Shown here in pieces: positions 1 to 8,247 of a DNA stretch of 58,499 nucleotides. The notes below the pieces were generated by a model. It was not told the origin of the DNA. It searched no databases and worked only from the letters and a program-made list of their open reading frames with translations. The translations under genes and the position numbers were made by a program. Within the stretch, counting starts at the first letter, position 1, and every line of letters starts with the position of its first letter. The DNA is from an uncultured Pedobacter sp. (GTDB lineage Bacteria > Bacteroidota > Bacteroidia > Sphingobacteriales > Sphingobacteriaceae). Where the stretch lies: the NCBI GenBank assembly GCA_938008555.1, contig CALLKE010000134.1:1-58499 (forward strand), in the 5' to 3' direction.

Positions 1-23
1 CCTACACGACGCTCTTCCGATCT
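1..23 (+). other. Illumina TruSeq adapter remnant
   Basis: The first 23 bases, beginning CCTACACGACGC and ending CCGATCT, match the 3' end of the Illumina TruSeq universal adapter as I know it. Genomic Rhs-coding sequence starts directly afterwards. This is library or assembly contamination, not biology, and the bases should be trimmed. Confidence 0.95.
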
Positions 24-25
24 GC

Positions 26-2833
26 TGTGTACACACCTGGGGTGACGGTGGATGGCAAGAAGGGTGGATAGGCTACCTCCCCGAGAAAGGGTATAACCGG
101 ATTAGGGATGCGCATGGCGCTATCTCCACCTATTATTACGATAAAAAGCAACTGGTTACACGCATCGTAAATCCGCTAGGAGCATCGAAGATTTTTCAGT
201 ACACGCCACATGGTGAACTATTTCGTGAGGTTGATGAAGATGGTAATCTGACTGGCTACGACTACAATGAAAAGGGCTTCTTGACCGGAATCACCTACCC
301 CGATCAAACCATGCAGCACTACCTGTATCATGAAGATGATAACCTGATGATGACCATCAGCCCGAGTGGACAACAAGAAACATTTCTCTACCACGAAGGC
401 ACCCGACAACTGCGCATGGTCATTCATGCCGATAAGCGCATCACCGAGTATACCTATAATTCACACGGTTTGCCGGTGATCATCCAAAAAGGAGACAGTG
501 TATTGGAGTTAAGTTATGATCCACTTCATAACCTCATCGAGCTCAAAGGCAATGGCAAGCAGATGCACTGGAACTACAATCTTTTGGGCGAGGTAACGCA
601 GGTGATCGATAATACAGGCGCTGAAACCAGCTATTACTATGATGACCTTGGCCGTGTTGTTCGTATAGCTCCACCCAGTGGCGAGCTTCGAACGTTGGAA
701 TACAATGCCTACGATGACGTCACCCAGATTTATCGCCAGGATGATGATAGTTTTTCTCTAAATTTTAAAGACCGCGACATAACCACTTTTGACTATACGC
801 CTCTGGGCAGTCTGCAGCGCCGCTCTCAGCGGGGTCATTGCGTGCATTTTTCCTACGATCGTATGGAGCGTTTAACGCGCGTGGTGAACGAGCACCAAGA
901 AGAGTACACCTTCACGCGCGACCAGGCAGGTCGGATCATTGCCGAGAAAGGGTTTGATGGCATCACCAAACACTATCAGCGTAGCAATGCCGGCCGAGTC
1001 ACCCATATGCAAGGTCCTGGCGGAATGAATATTCGGTACCGCTACAATGGCAAAGGCCAACTCAATTATATTGAATATGGCGATGGCACTTGGGAAAGTT
1101 ATAGCTATAATAAAGAAGGCCAGCTCGTCGGTGCCCACAATCAGCAGAATCGCACCTATTTAGAAAGAGATGATCAAGGCCGCATCATCGCTGAAAAACA
1201 AGATCGTGGCTATGGTGATCAAGGGCAAAATGTGATCAGTTCGGAATACGATGCTGATGGTTTACGCTTGCGTATCACCAGCACTTTGGGAGCCGATATT
1301 ACCCAGCATTATAATGAATCGGGAGAGCTCAATCATATTCAAGCCACTCAGCACGACAAGCTTTGGGAAGCTCATATTGCGCGTAATGGCAATGGACAAG
1401 TCACGGCCTACAACTTTACAGGTGGTGTAAGTAGCGAGTTTAAATACGACCAGGGCGGTCGTCCCGAAACCTACACCGTTAAAACAGGTCTGGGTCGAGA
1501 GTGTTATCGGCGCGAGTACACTTGGAATGCATTGAACCAACTCAAAATAAGCGTCAATCGGCGGATAGGCGATCAAGTAGATAAAATAATCGTTGGAACA
1601 GCATATCGCTACGATGCCTTGAATCAGCTGTTGAGTGCCGAAACGTACGGTGAATACAAAAATCCGGATGCGGTAGGTAATGTATACGAAACCCTCGACC
1701 GAAGCGATCGCCAATATGAAAGTGGCGGCCGATTGATCAAAGATGCCAGATGGTATTATTACTACGATACGTTGGGAAATCTGCTACTCAAGAGTCCTTT
1801 TGAACGACATGGGCCTAATCCGAATAAAACCTGGTCACATGGCTGCTATCACTATTTGTGGCAAGCCAATGGGATGATCAAAAGTATTCTTACGCCCAAT
1901 GGCACGCAGGTCAAGTTCGAGTATGATGCCCTGGGCAGACGCACGGCCAAGTACACCCAGAAGAAAACAACACGTTACCTTTGGGATGGCAATGTGCTTT
2001 TACATGAGTGGAGCTACGATACTGAACGAAGGCCTCCGATACAAATCAGCAATCTCGGAGAGCTTTCCTACGAAAAGGAACCAACCGAAAACGTCACCAC
2101 CTGGGTATATGATGAGGGCAGTTATACACCGATAGCTAAACTGATCAATGGCGAGCGGTATAGTATTGTTTCGGATTACATTGGGCGGCCAGTTCAATGT
2201 TTTAACGACCATGGTGAACTGATCTGGGAAACGGATTATGATATCTATGGCCGACTGAAAAACTTAAAAGGTCGAGATAAAGGAACAGATATATGGGGCA
2301 GACCGGTATGGGAAGAGGTTGACAAGTGCTTTATCCCCTTCCGGCAAATGGGACAGTATGAGGATGAGGAGCTGGGTGGACTTTACTACAATCGATTTAG
2401 GTATTATGACTCTGGTAGCGGCACATACATCAGCCAGGATCCAATTGGACTGGCTGGGGGATTTAATTTTTATGCGTATGTAAAGGATTCGAATGGTTGG
2501 GTGGATGTCTTTGGGTTAGAGTGTGGGCGTGTTAGTGGGACCAAAAAACTATGGAGTTCTACAAAAAAGCTGACTTCAGTCAAAAATGCTTTTAATCATT
2601 GGAAAAAACATGCTGGTGAAGTTCCTGAGTATATAAATGCAAAACAATATGTCGAAGGAGCAAAACAATTTTTAAACAATTCCCCAACAGGCACATTAAT
2701 AAAAAATAGACCTAACGGAGATGTTATGAAATATCATCCAGCTACAAATACTTTTGGTGTCATGGATCATTTGGGTGTTCCAAAAACTATGTTTAAGCCT
2801 AAAGAAGGCATGGAGTACTGGTTAAAACAATAA
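26..2833 (+). CDS. Rhs/YD-repeat protein with C-terminal toxin domain, 5' truncated
   Basis: The reading frame is open from the end of the adapter (first whole codon at 26), so the N-terminus is missing; the first internal Met is at 281. The product is rich in YD/Rhs repeats (for example YDDLGRVVRI, YDALGRRTAKY) that form the shell enclosing a toxin. The conserved core ends with GQYEDEELGGLYYNRFRYYD, a DPIGLAGG motif and WVDVFGLE around 2350-2520. The last roughly 100 codons are the variable tip (SVKNAFNHWKKHAGEVPEY ... RPNGDVMKYHPATNTFGV). That pattern (KHxxE, RPNGDxxxY, TNTFGVxD, TMFKP) resembles the Barnase/EndoU/colicin/RelE-fold RNase toxins found on Rhs and CDI proteins; the fold is from memory, so tentative. 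G+C looks higher than in neighbouring housekeeping genes. A likely immunity gene follows after 11 bp. Confidence 0.9.
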   Translation, partial: CVHTWGDGGWQEGWIGYLPEKGYNRIRDAHGAISTYYYDKKQLVTRIVNPLGASKIFQYTPHGELFREVDEDGNLTGYDYNEKGFLTGITYPDQTMQHYLYHEDDNLMMTISPSGQQETFLYHEGTRQLRMVIHADKRITEYTYNSHGLPVIIQKGDSVLELSYDPLHNLIELKGNGKQMHWNYNLLGEVTQVIDNTGAETSYYYDDLGRVVRIAPPSGELRTLEYNAYDDVTQIYRQDDDSFSLNFKDRDITTFDYTPLGSLQRRSQRGHCVHFSYDRMERLTRVVNEHQEEYTFTRDQAGRIIAEKGFDGITKHYQRSNAGRVTHMQGPGGMNIRYRYNGKGQLNYIEYGDGTWESYSYNKEGQLVGAHNQQNRTYLERDDQGRIIAEKQDRGYGDQGQNVISSEYDADGLRLRITSTLGADITQHYNESGELNHIQATQHDKLWEAHIARNGNGQVTAYNFTGGVSSEFKYDQGGRPETYTVKTGLGRECYRREYTWNALNQLKISVNRRIGDQVDKIIVGTAYRYDALNQLLSAETYGEYKNPDAVGNVYETLDRSDRQYESGGRLIKDARWYYYYDTLGNLLLKSPFERHGPNPNKTWSHGCYHYLWQANGMIKSILTPNGTQVKFEYDALGRRTAKYTQKKTTRYLWDGNVLLHEWSYDTERRPPIQISNLGELSYEKEPTENVTTWVYDEGSYTPIAKLINGERYSIVSDYIGRPVQCFNDHGELIWETDYDIYGRLKNLKGRDKGTDIWGRPVWEEVDKCFIPFRQMGQYEDEELGGLYYNRFRYYDSGSGTYISQDPIGLAGGFNFYAYVKDSNGWVDVFGLECGRVSGTKKLWSSTKKLTSVKNAFNHWKKHAGEVPEYINAKQYVEGAKQFLNNSPTGTLIKNRPNGDVMKYHPATNTFGVMDHLGVPKTMFKPKEGMEYWLKQ

Positions 2834-2844
2834 AAATATTAAAT

Positions 2845-3105
2845 ATGAATGAGCAACATACATGCAGGATTTGTGGATTATATATTGAAGAATCACCTTG
2901 GGGTCAAGATGGGCTCTCTCCCACTTATGAGATATGCCCTTGCTGTGGAGTAGAATTTGGCAATGAAGATTATACCATAGAATCTGTTAAAAGTTACAGA
3001 AGAGAGTGGATGAATAAAGGTTCAAATTGGTTTGAACCTATTGAAAAGCCTAAGAATTGGAATATAGAAGAGCAGTTAAAAAATATTCCCAAAGGCTTTG
3101 CATAG
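2845..3105 (+). CDS. Cysteine-rich CPCC-type small protein, probable immunity protein
   Basis: An 86-residue protein starting 11 bp after the Rhs toxin stop, with ATG at 2845. It has two cysteine pairs, CRICG near the N-terminus and CPCCGVEFG around residues 31-39, then a charged stretch (KSYRREWMNKGSNW). This matches my memory of the Cys-rich CPCC family, a putative zinc-binding group often found beside polymorphic toxins. Its place directly behind the Rhs toxin tip suggests it protects the cell from that toxin. The function is inferred from position; metal binding is inferred from the cysteines. Confidence 0.7.
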   Translation: MNEQHTCRICGLYIEESPWGQDGLSPTYEICPCCGVEFGNEDYTIESVKSYRREWMNKGSNWFEPIEKPKNWNIEEQLKNIPKGFA

Positions 3106-3119
3106 CTCTCTAAATTTAG

Positions 3120-3251
3120 ATGGAGGAATGGGTCTTAAGTCTTAAGTCAAAAAATGGATGTGGATCTTTTAGAGAGCAGAAAATACAATATTCTGCATTC
3201 AGACTTACCGATGGGACAGTAAATATTGGGAGGATACATGGTATTAAATAG
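3120..3251 (+). CDS. 43-codon ORF, possible remnant of a lost toxin C-terminus
   Basis: An open frame from ATG 3120 to TAG 3249-3251, ending FRLTDGTVNIGRIHGIK. It overlaps the start of the next gene by 14 bp, the overlap typical of toxin and immunity stop/start pairs. A stop (TAG 3117-3119) lies directly upstream, so nothing joins it to an Rhs core. I do not recognise the sequence. It could be the tail of a displaced Rhs toxin whose immunity gene (3238) survives, or a chance ORF. Confidence 0.35.
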   Translation: MEEWVLSLKSKNGCGSFREQKIQYSAFRLTDGTVNIGRIHGIK

Positions 3252-3567
3252 AAGACCTACCTCTCATGAAGAGAAACTCCTTGAGCTTTTGATTAAGAAC
3301 GTCTTAGTACATTTTCCTATTAATTGGAAAGAGGATTTATTAGTTCAACCAATGGAAGATGATGAAATGGATGGCTTAATCTTGATCCCCAAAAATCAAA
3401 TAAATAAAGATCGATCCTTTGGAAAACAAGTAAGTGAGTTCCAGTTTACAGACGAAGATGGTATTAAGGTTATAGTGTCTTTAAATATAGATGACGGAGG
3501 TAATCTATTTGAGCTGGATGTCTGGAAAACAGATTTTAGCAGGGTAATTAGATGGCCAGAACTATAG
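3238..3567 (+). CDS. Putative immunity protein (DUF6984-like)
   Basis: I start it at ATG 3238, preceded by a GGGAGG ribosome-binding site; a TTG four codons earlier is less likely. About 109 residues, acidic, ending with FELDVWKTDFSRVIRWP. The pattern EEKLLELLIKN ... FGKQVSEFQFTDEDGIKV ... LNIDDGGNLFELDVWK is what I remember of the DUF6984 family of small toxin-associated proteins. It lies between an Rhs toxin/immunity pair and an orphan Rhs fragment, as expected for a displaced immunity gene. No membrane segment or signal peptide is seen. The function is inferred from context. Confidence 0.6.
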   Translation: MVLNRRPTSHEEKLLELLIKNVLVHFPINWKEDLLVQPMEDDEMDGLILIPKNQINKDRSFGKQVSEFQFTDEDGIKVIVSLNIDDGGNLFELDVWKTDFSRVIRWPEL

Positions 3568-3849
3568 CATTGTATCAGATTATATCGGGCGGCCGGTTCA
3601 ATGTTTTAACGACCAAGGTGAACTGATCTGGGAAACGGATTATGATATCTATGGTAGGCTGAAAGACTTAAAGGGTCGAGATAAGGGAACTGACATATGG
3701 GGCAGACCAGTATGGGGCGAGGTGGATAAGTCGTTCATCCCCTTCCGCCAAATGGGTCAGTATGAAGATGAGGAACTCGGTGGACTTTACTACAACCGGT
3801 TTAGGTATTATGACTCTGGTAGTGGGGTGTATATCAGTCAGTATCCAAT
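3563..3849 (+). pseudogene. Orphan Rhs core fragment (displaced tip scar)
   Basis: This stretch repeats the end of the Rhs core at about 2159-2445: SIVSDYIGRPVQCFND ... WETDYDIYGRL ... FIPFRQMGQYEDEELGG ... YYDSGSG. It begins inside the last codons of the preceding immunity gene, has no start of its own and stops being Rhs-like just after YISQYP, where it meets the 3' end of priA. It is the scar expected when a new toxin/immunity tip is inserted and the older tip is pushed downstream. Confidence 0.85.
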
Positions 3850-3866
3850 GAAACGGGATACTAAAA

Positions 3867-6350
3867 TTAATATGGATCTACATCAATCTGAATGTAGGCT
3901 CCTTTGTTCTGAGCATCTGTGCCAAAATTACCTAATGTTGTTTGTAAAGCCTCTTTTAATTTACTGGCAGAGACACCTTCTTTTTCAGCTTTGATTAAAA
4001 TAGTTTGGATGTAATAATTGCGAATTTTCCCAATTAATGGTACTTCTGGCCCTAAAACACGTTCGCCAAATTGCTGGCGAAGGATCTTGGCTAGATTGTC
4101 TGAAATCTGCTCCAGTTTTACTTGATGTTTATGTTTAATATCGAGTTGAATTAGTCGATAAAGCGGGGGATAATGAAAATTGCGACGTTCCAGGATTTCG
4201 GTGTCAAATAATTCGACATAATCATTCCGAATTACTTGATCAATAACTCGGTGCTCCGTTTCATAAGCCTGAATAATGACTTTCCCTTGCTTGTCGCGTC
4301 GGCCTGCTCGGCCTGACACTTGAGAAAGCAGTTGGAAACTTCGTTCAAAAGACCTGAAATCAGGATATTTTAACATGCTATCAGCATTAATCACTCCGAT
4401 GAGTGTTACATGACTAAAATCGAGCCCCTTGGCTACCATTTGAGTCCCTACCAAAATATCAATACGGCCCTCTTCAAAATCGTTGAGAAGTGTTTGAAAA
4501 CTATTTCGTTTGCGAGTGGAGTCTAAATCCATTCGAGCAATTTGTACATTTTCAAAAATTAATTTTAGTTCATCTTCTATCTTTTCAGTACCGAAGCCTT
4601 TCTGTTCAATTTTTGTAGAACCACAAGCCGGGCATCTATGAATCACATCCTGTTTGTATCCACAATAATGGCAGTGTAGTCGACCACTACTTTTGTGATA
4701 AGTGAGACTAACATCGCAGCTGATACACTTGGGTGTATATCCGCAAGTAGCACAAAGTAGCAGTGGGGTGTACCCTCGTCTGTTTTGGAATAGAATAACT
4801 TGCTCTTTTCGAGCTAAAGCATCTGTTATTTCCTGAATTAATACACTCGTAAAGTGCGATTGCATCGTTTTGCGTTGCGTTTCTTCGGCGATACTCACGA
4901 CTTTGATTTCGGGTAATTTGACACCTCCAAAACGATCGTTCAGATGAACAAAACCATATTTCTTGATTTTTGCATTGTAATAACTTTCTAAACTAGGTGT
5001 AGCAGATCCCAATAGTACTTTTGCTCGGTGGATATGCGCCAGGTAAATTGCCGTATCACGAGCATGATAGCGTGGAGCTGGATCATATTGTTTGTAAGAT
5101 GATTCATGCTCTTCGTCAACCACAATGAGTCCAAGATCAGTGAAGGGTAAAAATACAGCTGAGCGAGCGCCTAAAATAATTTGATATTCACCTTGAAGTA
5201 CTTTTTGCCAAACTTCTGCGCGTTCGTTGTCGTTGAAACGGGAGTGATAAACACCAATTTGATTCCCGAAATAGGAGCGCAGACGTTCAATGATTTGGGT
5301 AGTTAATGCAATTTCTGGCAATAAATAAAGTACACGTTTATTTAGAGCAAGTACTTGTTCAATTAGCCGGATGTAGAGCTGGGTTTTGCCTGATGAAGTA
5401 ATACCATGTAATAAAACAACATTTTTTTGTTCGAATTGTTGTTTTAGATCATCAAGGGCTTGTTTTTGTAGGAGACTTAGTTCAAAAGAGTTGGCCAATT
5501 CTTTTTCCTCGACGAGGAAGCGACTTATCACTTTGTTTTCTTGGATGAAAATTTGTTTATCAATGAGTGCTTTTACCGTAGCAACTCCTGCTCCACTGTT
5601 TTCTATTAAATCAGTTTTGGTGATTTCCTTTTGTTCTTTCTGTAGCTTGAGGTAGGTCAGTAGAACGTTCAATTGTTTAGGTGCACGTTCCAGTGTTTCA
5701 AACAAGCTTTTTTTGTGAGCGGGCTCGTTGTAAAGTGGATTTAAGCTGATGAAAGCTTTTATGCGAGGTTTATATTTTTCGGCTATCTCTTCACTAATAT
5801 GTAAAATGCCTTTTTCAAAGAGTGACTTTAATAAAGGAAATACTGTTTTCTGGCTCAGTAATTTGGTGATATCGCCAATATTTAGCTCGGGCTGGATTTC
5901 CAATGCATCAACAATTAGAAACTCTTTATCACTGAGTGTGGATTTATCATATTCGAAATTTTGATGTAAGACAATACGTGTTTCGCTAGCTAGTTTGAGT
6001 ATAGCTGGTAAGGCTGCTTGCATCACTTCGCCTAAGTGGCAGAGGTAGTAAGATGTCATCCACTGCCAAAGTTGAAGCTGTAGAGCGGTGACAATGGGCT
6101 GATCATCTAAAACATCAATGATATACTTCGCTTCATATAATTGGGGAGGAGTTTCACTGATTTGGTGAATAATGGCGGTGTAAATCTTACTTTTTCCAAA
6201 TTGGACAATCACACGTTTGCCAATATTCAGCAAGCTGTTCATCTCAAAAGGAACCCGATAGGTGTATGTTTTTGAGATGGCTAAGGGTAGAATTACTTCA
6301 ACAAAGAATGTTTTTCTTTCGGTGGAATGGTGTTGATCAAACTCGGACAC
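3867..6350 (-). CDS. priA: Primosomal protein N' (replication restart helicase PriA)
   Basis: 827 residues. PriA is a superfamily 2 DNA helicase that recognises stalled forks and loads the replicative helicase. Visible features are an N-terminal fork-binding domain (VEVILPLAISKTYTYRVP), Walker A GITSSGKT near residue 316, DEEH near 412, a two-site zinc module of CxxC pairs (CATC, CISC, CHYC, CPAC) around 533-580, and the late helicase motif GTQMVAKGLDF. Start is GTG at 6350, overlapping the TAG stop of the upstream DUF423 gene (TAGTG), which implies translational coupling. The 3' end abuts the Rhs scar but the C-terminus looks complete. Confidence 0.96.
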   Translation of the reverse strand: MSEFDQHHSTERKTFFVEVILPLAISKTYTYRVPFEMNSLLNIGKRVIVQFGKSKIYTAIIHQISETPPQLYEAKYIIDVLDDQPIVTALQLQLWQWMTSYYLCHLGEVMQAALPAILKLASETRIVLHQNFEYDKSTLSDKEFLIVDALEIQPELNIGDITKLLSQKTVFPLLKSLFEKGILHISEEIAEKYKPRIKAFISLNPLYNEPAHKKSLFETLERAPKQLNVLLTYLKLQKEQKEITKTDLIENSGAGVATVKALIDKQIFIQENKVISRFLVEEKELANSFELSLLQKQALDDLKQQFEQKNVVLLHGITSSGKTQLYIRLIEQVLALNKRVLYLLPEIALTTQIIERLRSYFGNQIGVYHSRFNDNERAEVWQKVLQGEYQIILGARSAVFLPFTDLGLIVVDEEHESSYKQYDPAPRYHARDTAIYLAHIHRAKVLLGSATPSLESYYNAKIKKYGFVHLNDRFGGVKLPEIKVVSIAEETQRKTMQSHFTSVLIQEITDALARKEQVILFQNRRGYTPLLLCATCGYTPKCISCDVSLTYHKSSGRLHCHYCGYKQDVIHRCPACGSTKIEQKGFGTEKIEDELKLIFENVQIARMDLDSTRKRNSFQTLLNDFEEGRIDILVGTQMVAKGLDFSHVTLIGVINADSMLKYPDFRSFERSFQLLSQVSGRAGRRDKQGKVIIQAYETEHRVIDQVIRNDYVELFDTEILERRNFHYPPLYRLIQLDIKHKHQVKLEQISDNLAKILRQQFGERVLGPEVPLIGKIRNYYIQTILIKAEKEGVSASKLKEALQTTLGNFGTDAQNKGAYIQIDVDPY

Positions 6351-6736
6351 TACTTATTTTTTAATGCAGCCAAAAGTAAGCTTATCCATCCCAATATAAA
6401 AAATAGCCCACCAGTAGGTGTCAGTGGACCAAGTATGGGGGTAATTGATATAGTAATTAGGTTTTTAGTCGCTAAAAGATATAAAGAGCCAGAAAAGAAA
6501 ATAATGCCAAGTGTGAAGAACCAAAAAGATAAATGAATAAATCCTTTTTTGAAACGAGAGAAGGTGGATAGAAAAACCAATGCCAGTGTGTGATAGAACT
6601 GATAATCTACTGCTGTTTTCCATATTTGTAAGTCGCTGGGGCTAATTTGAGTTCTCAAAGAGTGGGCACCAAATGCACCAAAAACAACTGCTAGTATCCC
6701 GAAAATAGATGCTGTAATAATGATTTGTTTGTTCAT
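6350..6736 (-). CDS. DUF423 family small membrane protein
   Basis: About 128 residues from the preferred ATG at 6736 (MNKQIIITASIFG); an in-frame ATG at 6778 would add 14 residues that do not fit the family. It has four hydrophobic segments and the family signature near the N-terminus, AVVFGAFGAHSLR, with WKTAVDYQFYHTLAL and LGPLTPTGGLFFILGW later. The function of DUF423 (YgdD-like) inner-membrane proteins is unknown. It is in an operon with priA (one-base overlap), a plausible but uninformative pairing. Confidence 0.9.
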   Translation of the reverse strand: MNKQIIITASIFGILAVVFGAFGAHSLRTQISPSDLQIWKTAVDYQFYHTLALVFLSTFSRFKKGFIHLSFWFFTLGIIFFSGSLYLLATKNLITISITPILGPLTPTGGLFFILGWISLLLAALKNK

Positions 6737-6783
6737 AACGTGGCTTGCTTGGAGTGCTAATTTAGTAAAGCTGTTCATGAAAT

Positions 6784-7353
6784 TTATAATTCACCAGTCA
6801 CTCGCATGACGCTGGCACGTGATATGTTGTAAAGTCGAGATAGTTCACTCACTGATGTTCCATTTTTACGCATGTTGATAATTTTTACGCGTTGATTGGT
6901 ACTAGTTTTCTTAGGCCTACCCAATACTTTTCCTTCACGTTTAGCTCTTTCAAGACCAGATTTTGTACGCTCGATCAATTGATCAAGTTCCATTTCAGCT
7001 ATGGCAGCCAGCATATTGAGCATCAGTTTTCCTGCTGATGAGGTAATATCTAATTTGCCGAGCTGTAATACAATCACTTCGATATTACGGGCCGCAAATG
7101 TTTTGATGGTCGCATTGATATCCTGCGCATCGCGACCAAGTCGATCAAGTTTAGTAACTACAATAGTCTCACCGTCCCGAATTTTGTCGAATAAAATTTT
7201 AAGTTGTGGCCTTTGAGATGCGTGGCTTTTCCCACTTATTCCAACATCGGCAAACCAGTAATCAATTTTGAAGCCGGCATTTTCAATGTCTAGGCGTTGA
7301 TTTTCAGTAGATTGATCTTTTGTGCTGACGCGACCATAAGCAAAAATTGCCAT
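6784..7353 (-). CDS. Serine recombinase (resolvase/invertase family)
   Basis: 189 residues. The N-terminal catalytic domain shows YGRVSTKDQ with nucleophile Ser10 and Arg8, and TKLDRLGRD around 67-75 with the conserved arginines. A long helix (LAAIAEMELDQLIERTKSGLERAKREG) leads to GRPKK and a C-terminal helix-turn-helix (GTSVSELSRLYNISRASVMR). The size fits small resolvases/invertases of the Pin/Hin/TnpR type. It sits 47 bp upstream of DUF423-priA on the same strand, with no transposase nearby, so it may be a stranded mobile-element gene or control a local inversion. Candidate sites are in the 7354-7581 gap. Confidence 0.93.
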   Translation of the reverse strand: MAIFAYGRVSTKDQSTENQRLDIENAGFKIDYWFADVGISGKSHASQRPQLKILFDKIRDGETIVVTKLDRLGRDAQDINATIKTFAARNIEVIVLQLGKLDITSSAGKLMLNMLAAIAEMELDQLIERTKSGLERAKREGKVLGRPKKTSTNQRVKIINMRKNGTSVSELSRLYNISRASVMRVTGEL

Positions 7354-7395
7354 GTTATTTTTCGTTGAATGTATGTTTAATAAGATCCCAAATAT

Positions 7396-7436
7396 ATGAA
7401 CATCGTCTATACAGGAAATATTTGATTAATGAACAT
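7396..7436. promoter_or_regulatory. Candidate recombinase site: ATGAACAT direct repeat
   Basis: The 8-base word ATGAACAT occurs at 7396-7403 and 7429-7436 in the AT-rich gap upstream of the serine recombinase; the flanks (TATATG and CATATA) are partly inverted. Resolvases usually bind repeated sites next to their own gene. The words are AT-rich and could be chance. Confidence 0.25.
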
Positions 7437-7581
7437 ATATGACCATTGGATCTATACTAGTTTTTGAACGGATTAGTGAAGATTAAGCAGGCCTTTTTGC
7501 ACTTTTAGTTTTGTTTGGCATATCAGGTGCTAAATAACTTATTCGTAAAATTGTGTTTTAATTTTTTGAGACCAATTAAGT

Positions 7582-8232
7582 ATGCGAGTACAACTATTTA
7601 TTCTAGGTGCTATCATTATATTCTTCTGTTCTTGTAAAAGTCAAAATGATCAGAAGTTACCTTTCCTTGGGGATCGAGAAGCTGTGGAGCGATTTGTGAA
7701 TGGCAAGCGTGTAATCGATACCCTTTATCAAACGATCCCCTCTTTTCGTTTTACAAATCAGGATAGTATCACTATAACAAATAAAGATTTTGATCATACG
7801 ATCTATGTGGCCGACTTCTTTTTTACATCCTGTGTCTCCATTTGCCCGATTATGCATCAAAATATGTTGCGAGTTTACGATCAATTTAAGGGAGATGCCC
7901 GTGTCAAGTTTTTATCACACAGTATTGACCCTAAACATGATACCCCTTCAGTACTGAAGAAATATGCCCAAAAGCTAGGAGTAGTCGGGGATCGGTGGCA
8001 GTTTGTTTGTGGTCCTCAAGATTCTATTTATCGTGTTGCTAAAAGCTATTTGGTTTCTGCCTATGATGATGAATCTGATCCGCAAGGTAGGGTACACCAA
8101 GGATGGTTTGTATTGATTGATCAAAATAAACACATCCGTGGAGCATATGACGGTACTCAAAAAGAGCAAGTCTCTAAATTGATGGTGGATATGAATGTGC
8201 TGTTAGCCGAGTGCAAAGGCTCTTGCCATTAA
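7582..8232 (+). CDS. SCO1/SenC family copper chaperone lipoprotein
   Basis: 216 residues. The N-terminus is a lipoprotein signal (hydrophobic stretch ending FFCSC, lipid-anchored Cys), so it should face the periplasm. The thioredoxin-like fold carries the SCO motif TSCVSICP (Cys84 and Cys88) and a later His around 172 in the RVHQGWFVLID stretch, the three copper ligands of the family. SCO proteins deliver copper to, or reduce the cysteines of, the CuA site of cytochrome oxidase. No oxidase genes are in the window. Convergent with the OPT transporter (15 bp between stops). Confidence 0.92.
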   Translation: MRVQLFILGAIIIFFCSCKSQNDQKLPFLGDREAVERFVNGKRVIDTLYQTIPSFRFTNQDSITITNKDFDHTIYVADFFFTSCVSICPIMHQNMLRVYDQFKGDARVKFLSHSIDPKHDTPSVLKKYAQKLGVVGDRWQFVCGPQDSIYRVAKSYLVSAYDDESDPQGRVHQGWFVLIDQNKHIRGAYDGTQKEQVSKLMVDMNVLLAECKGSCH

Positions 8233-8247
8233 GCCCTTGAATGTTAT

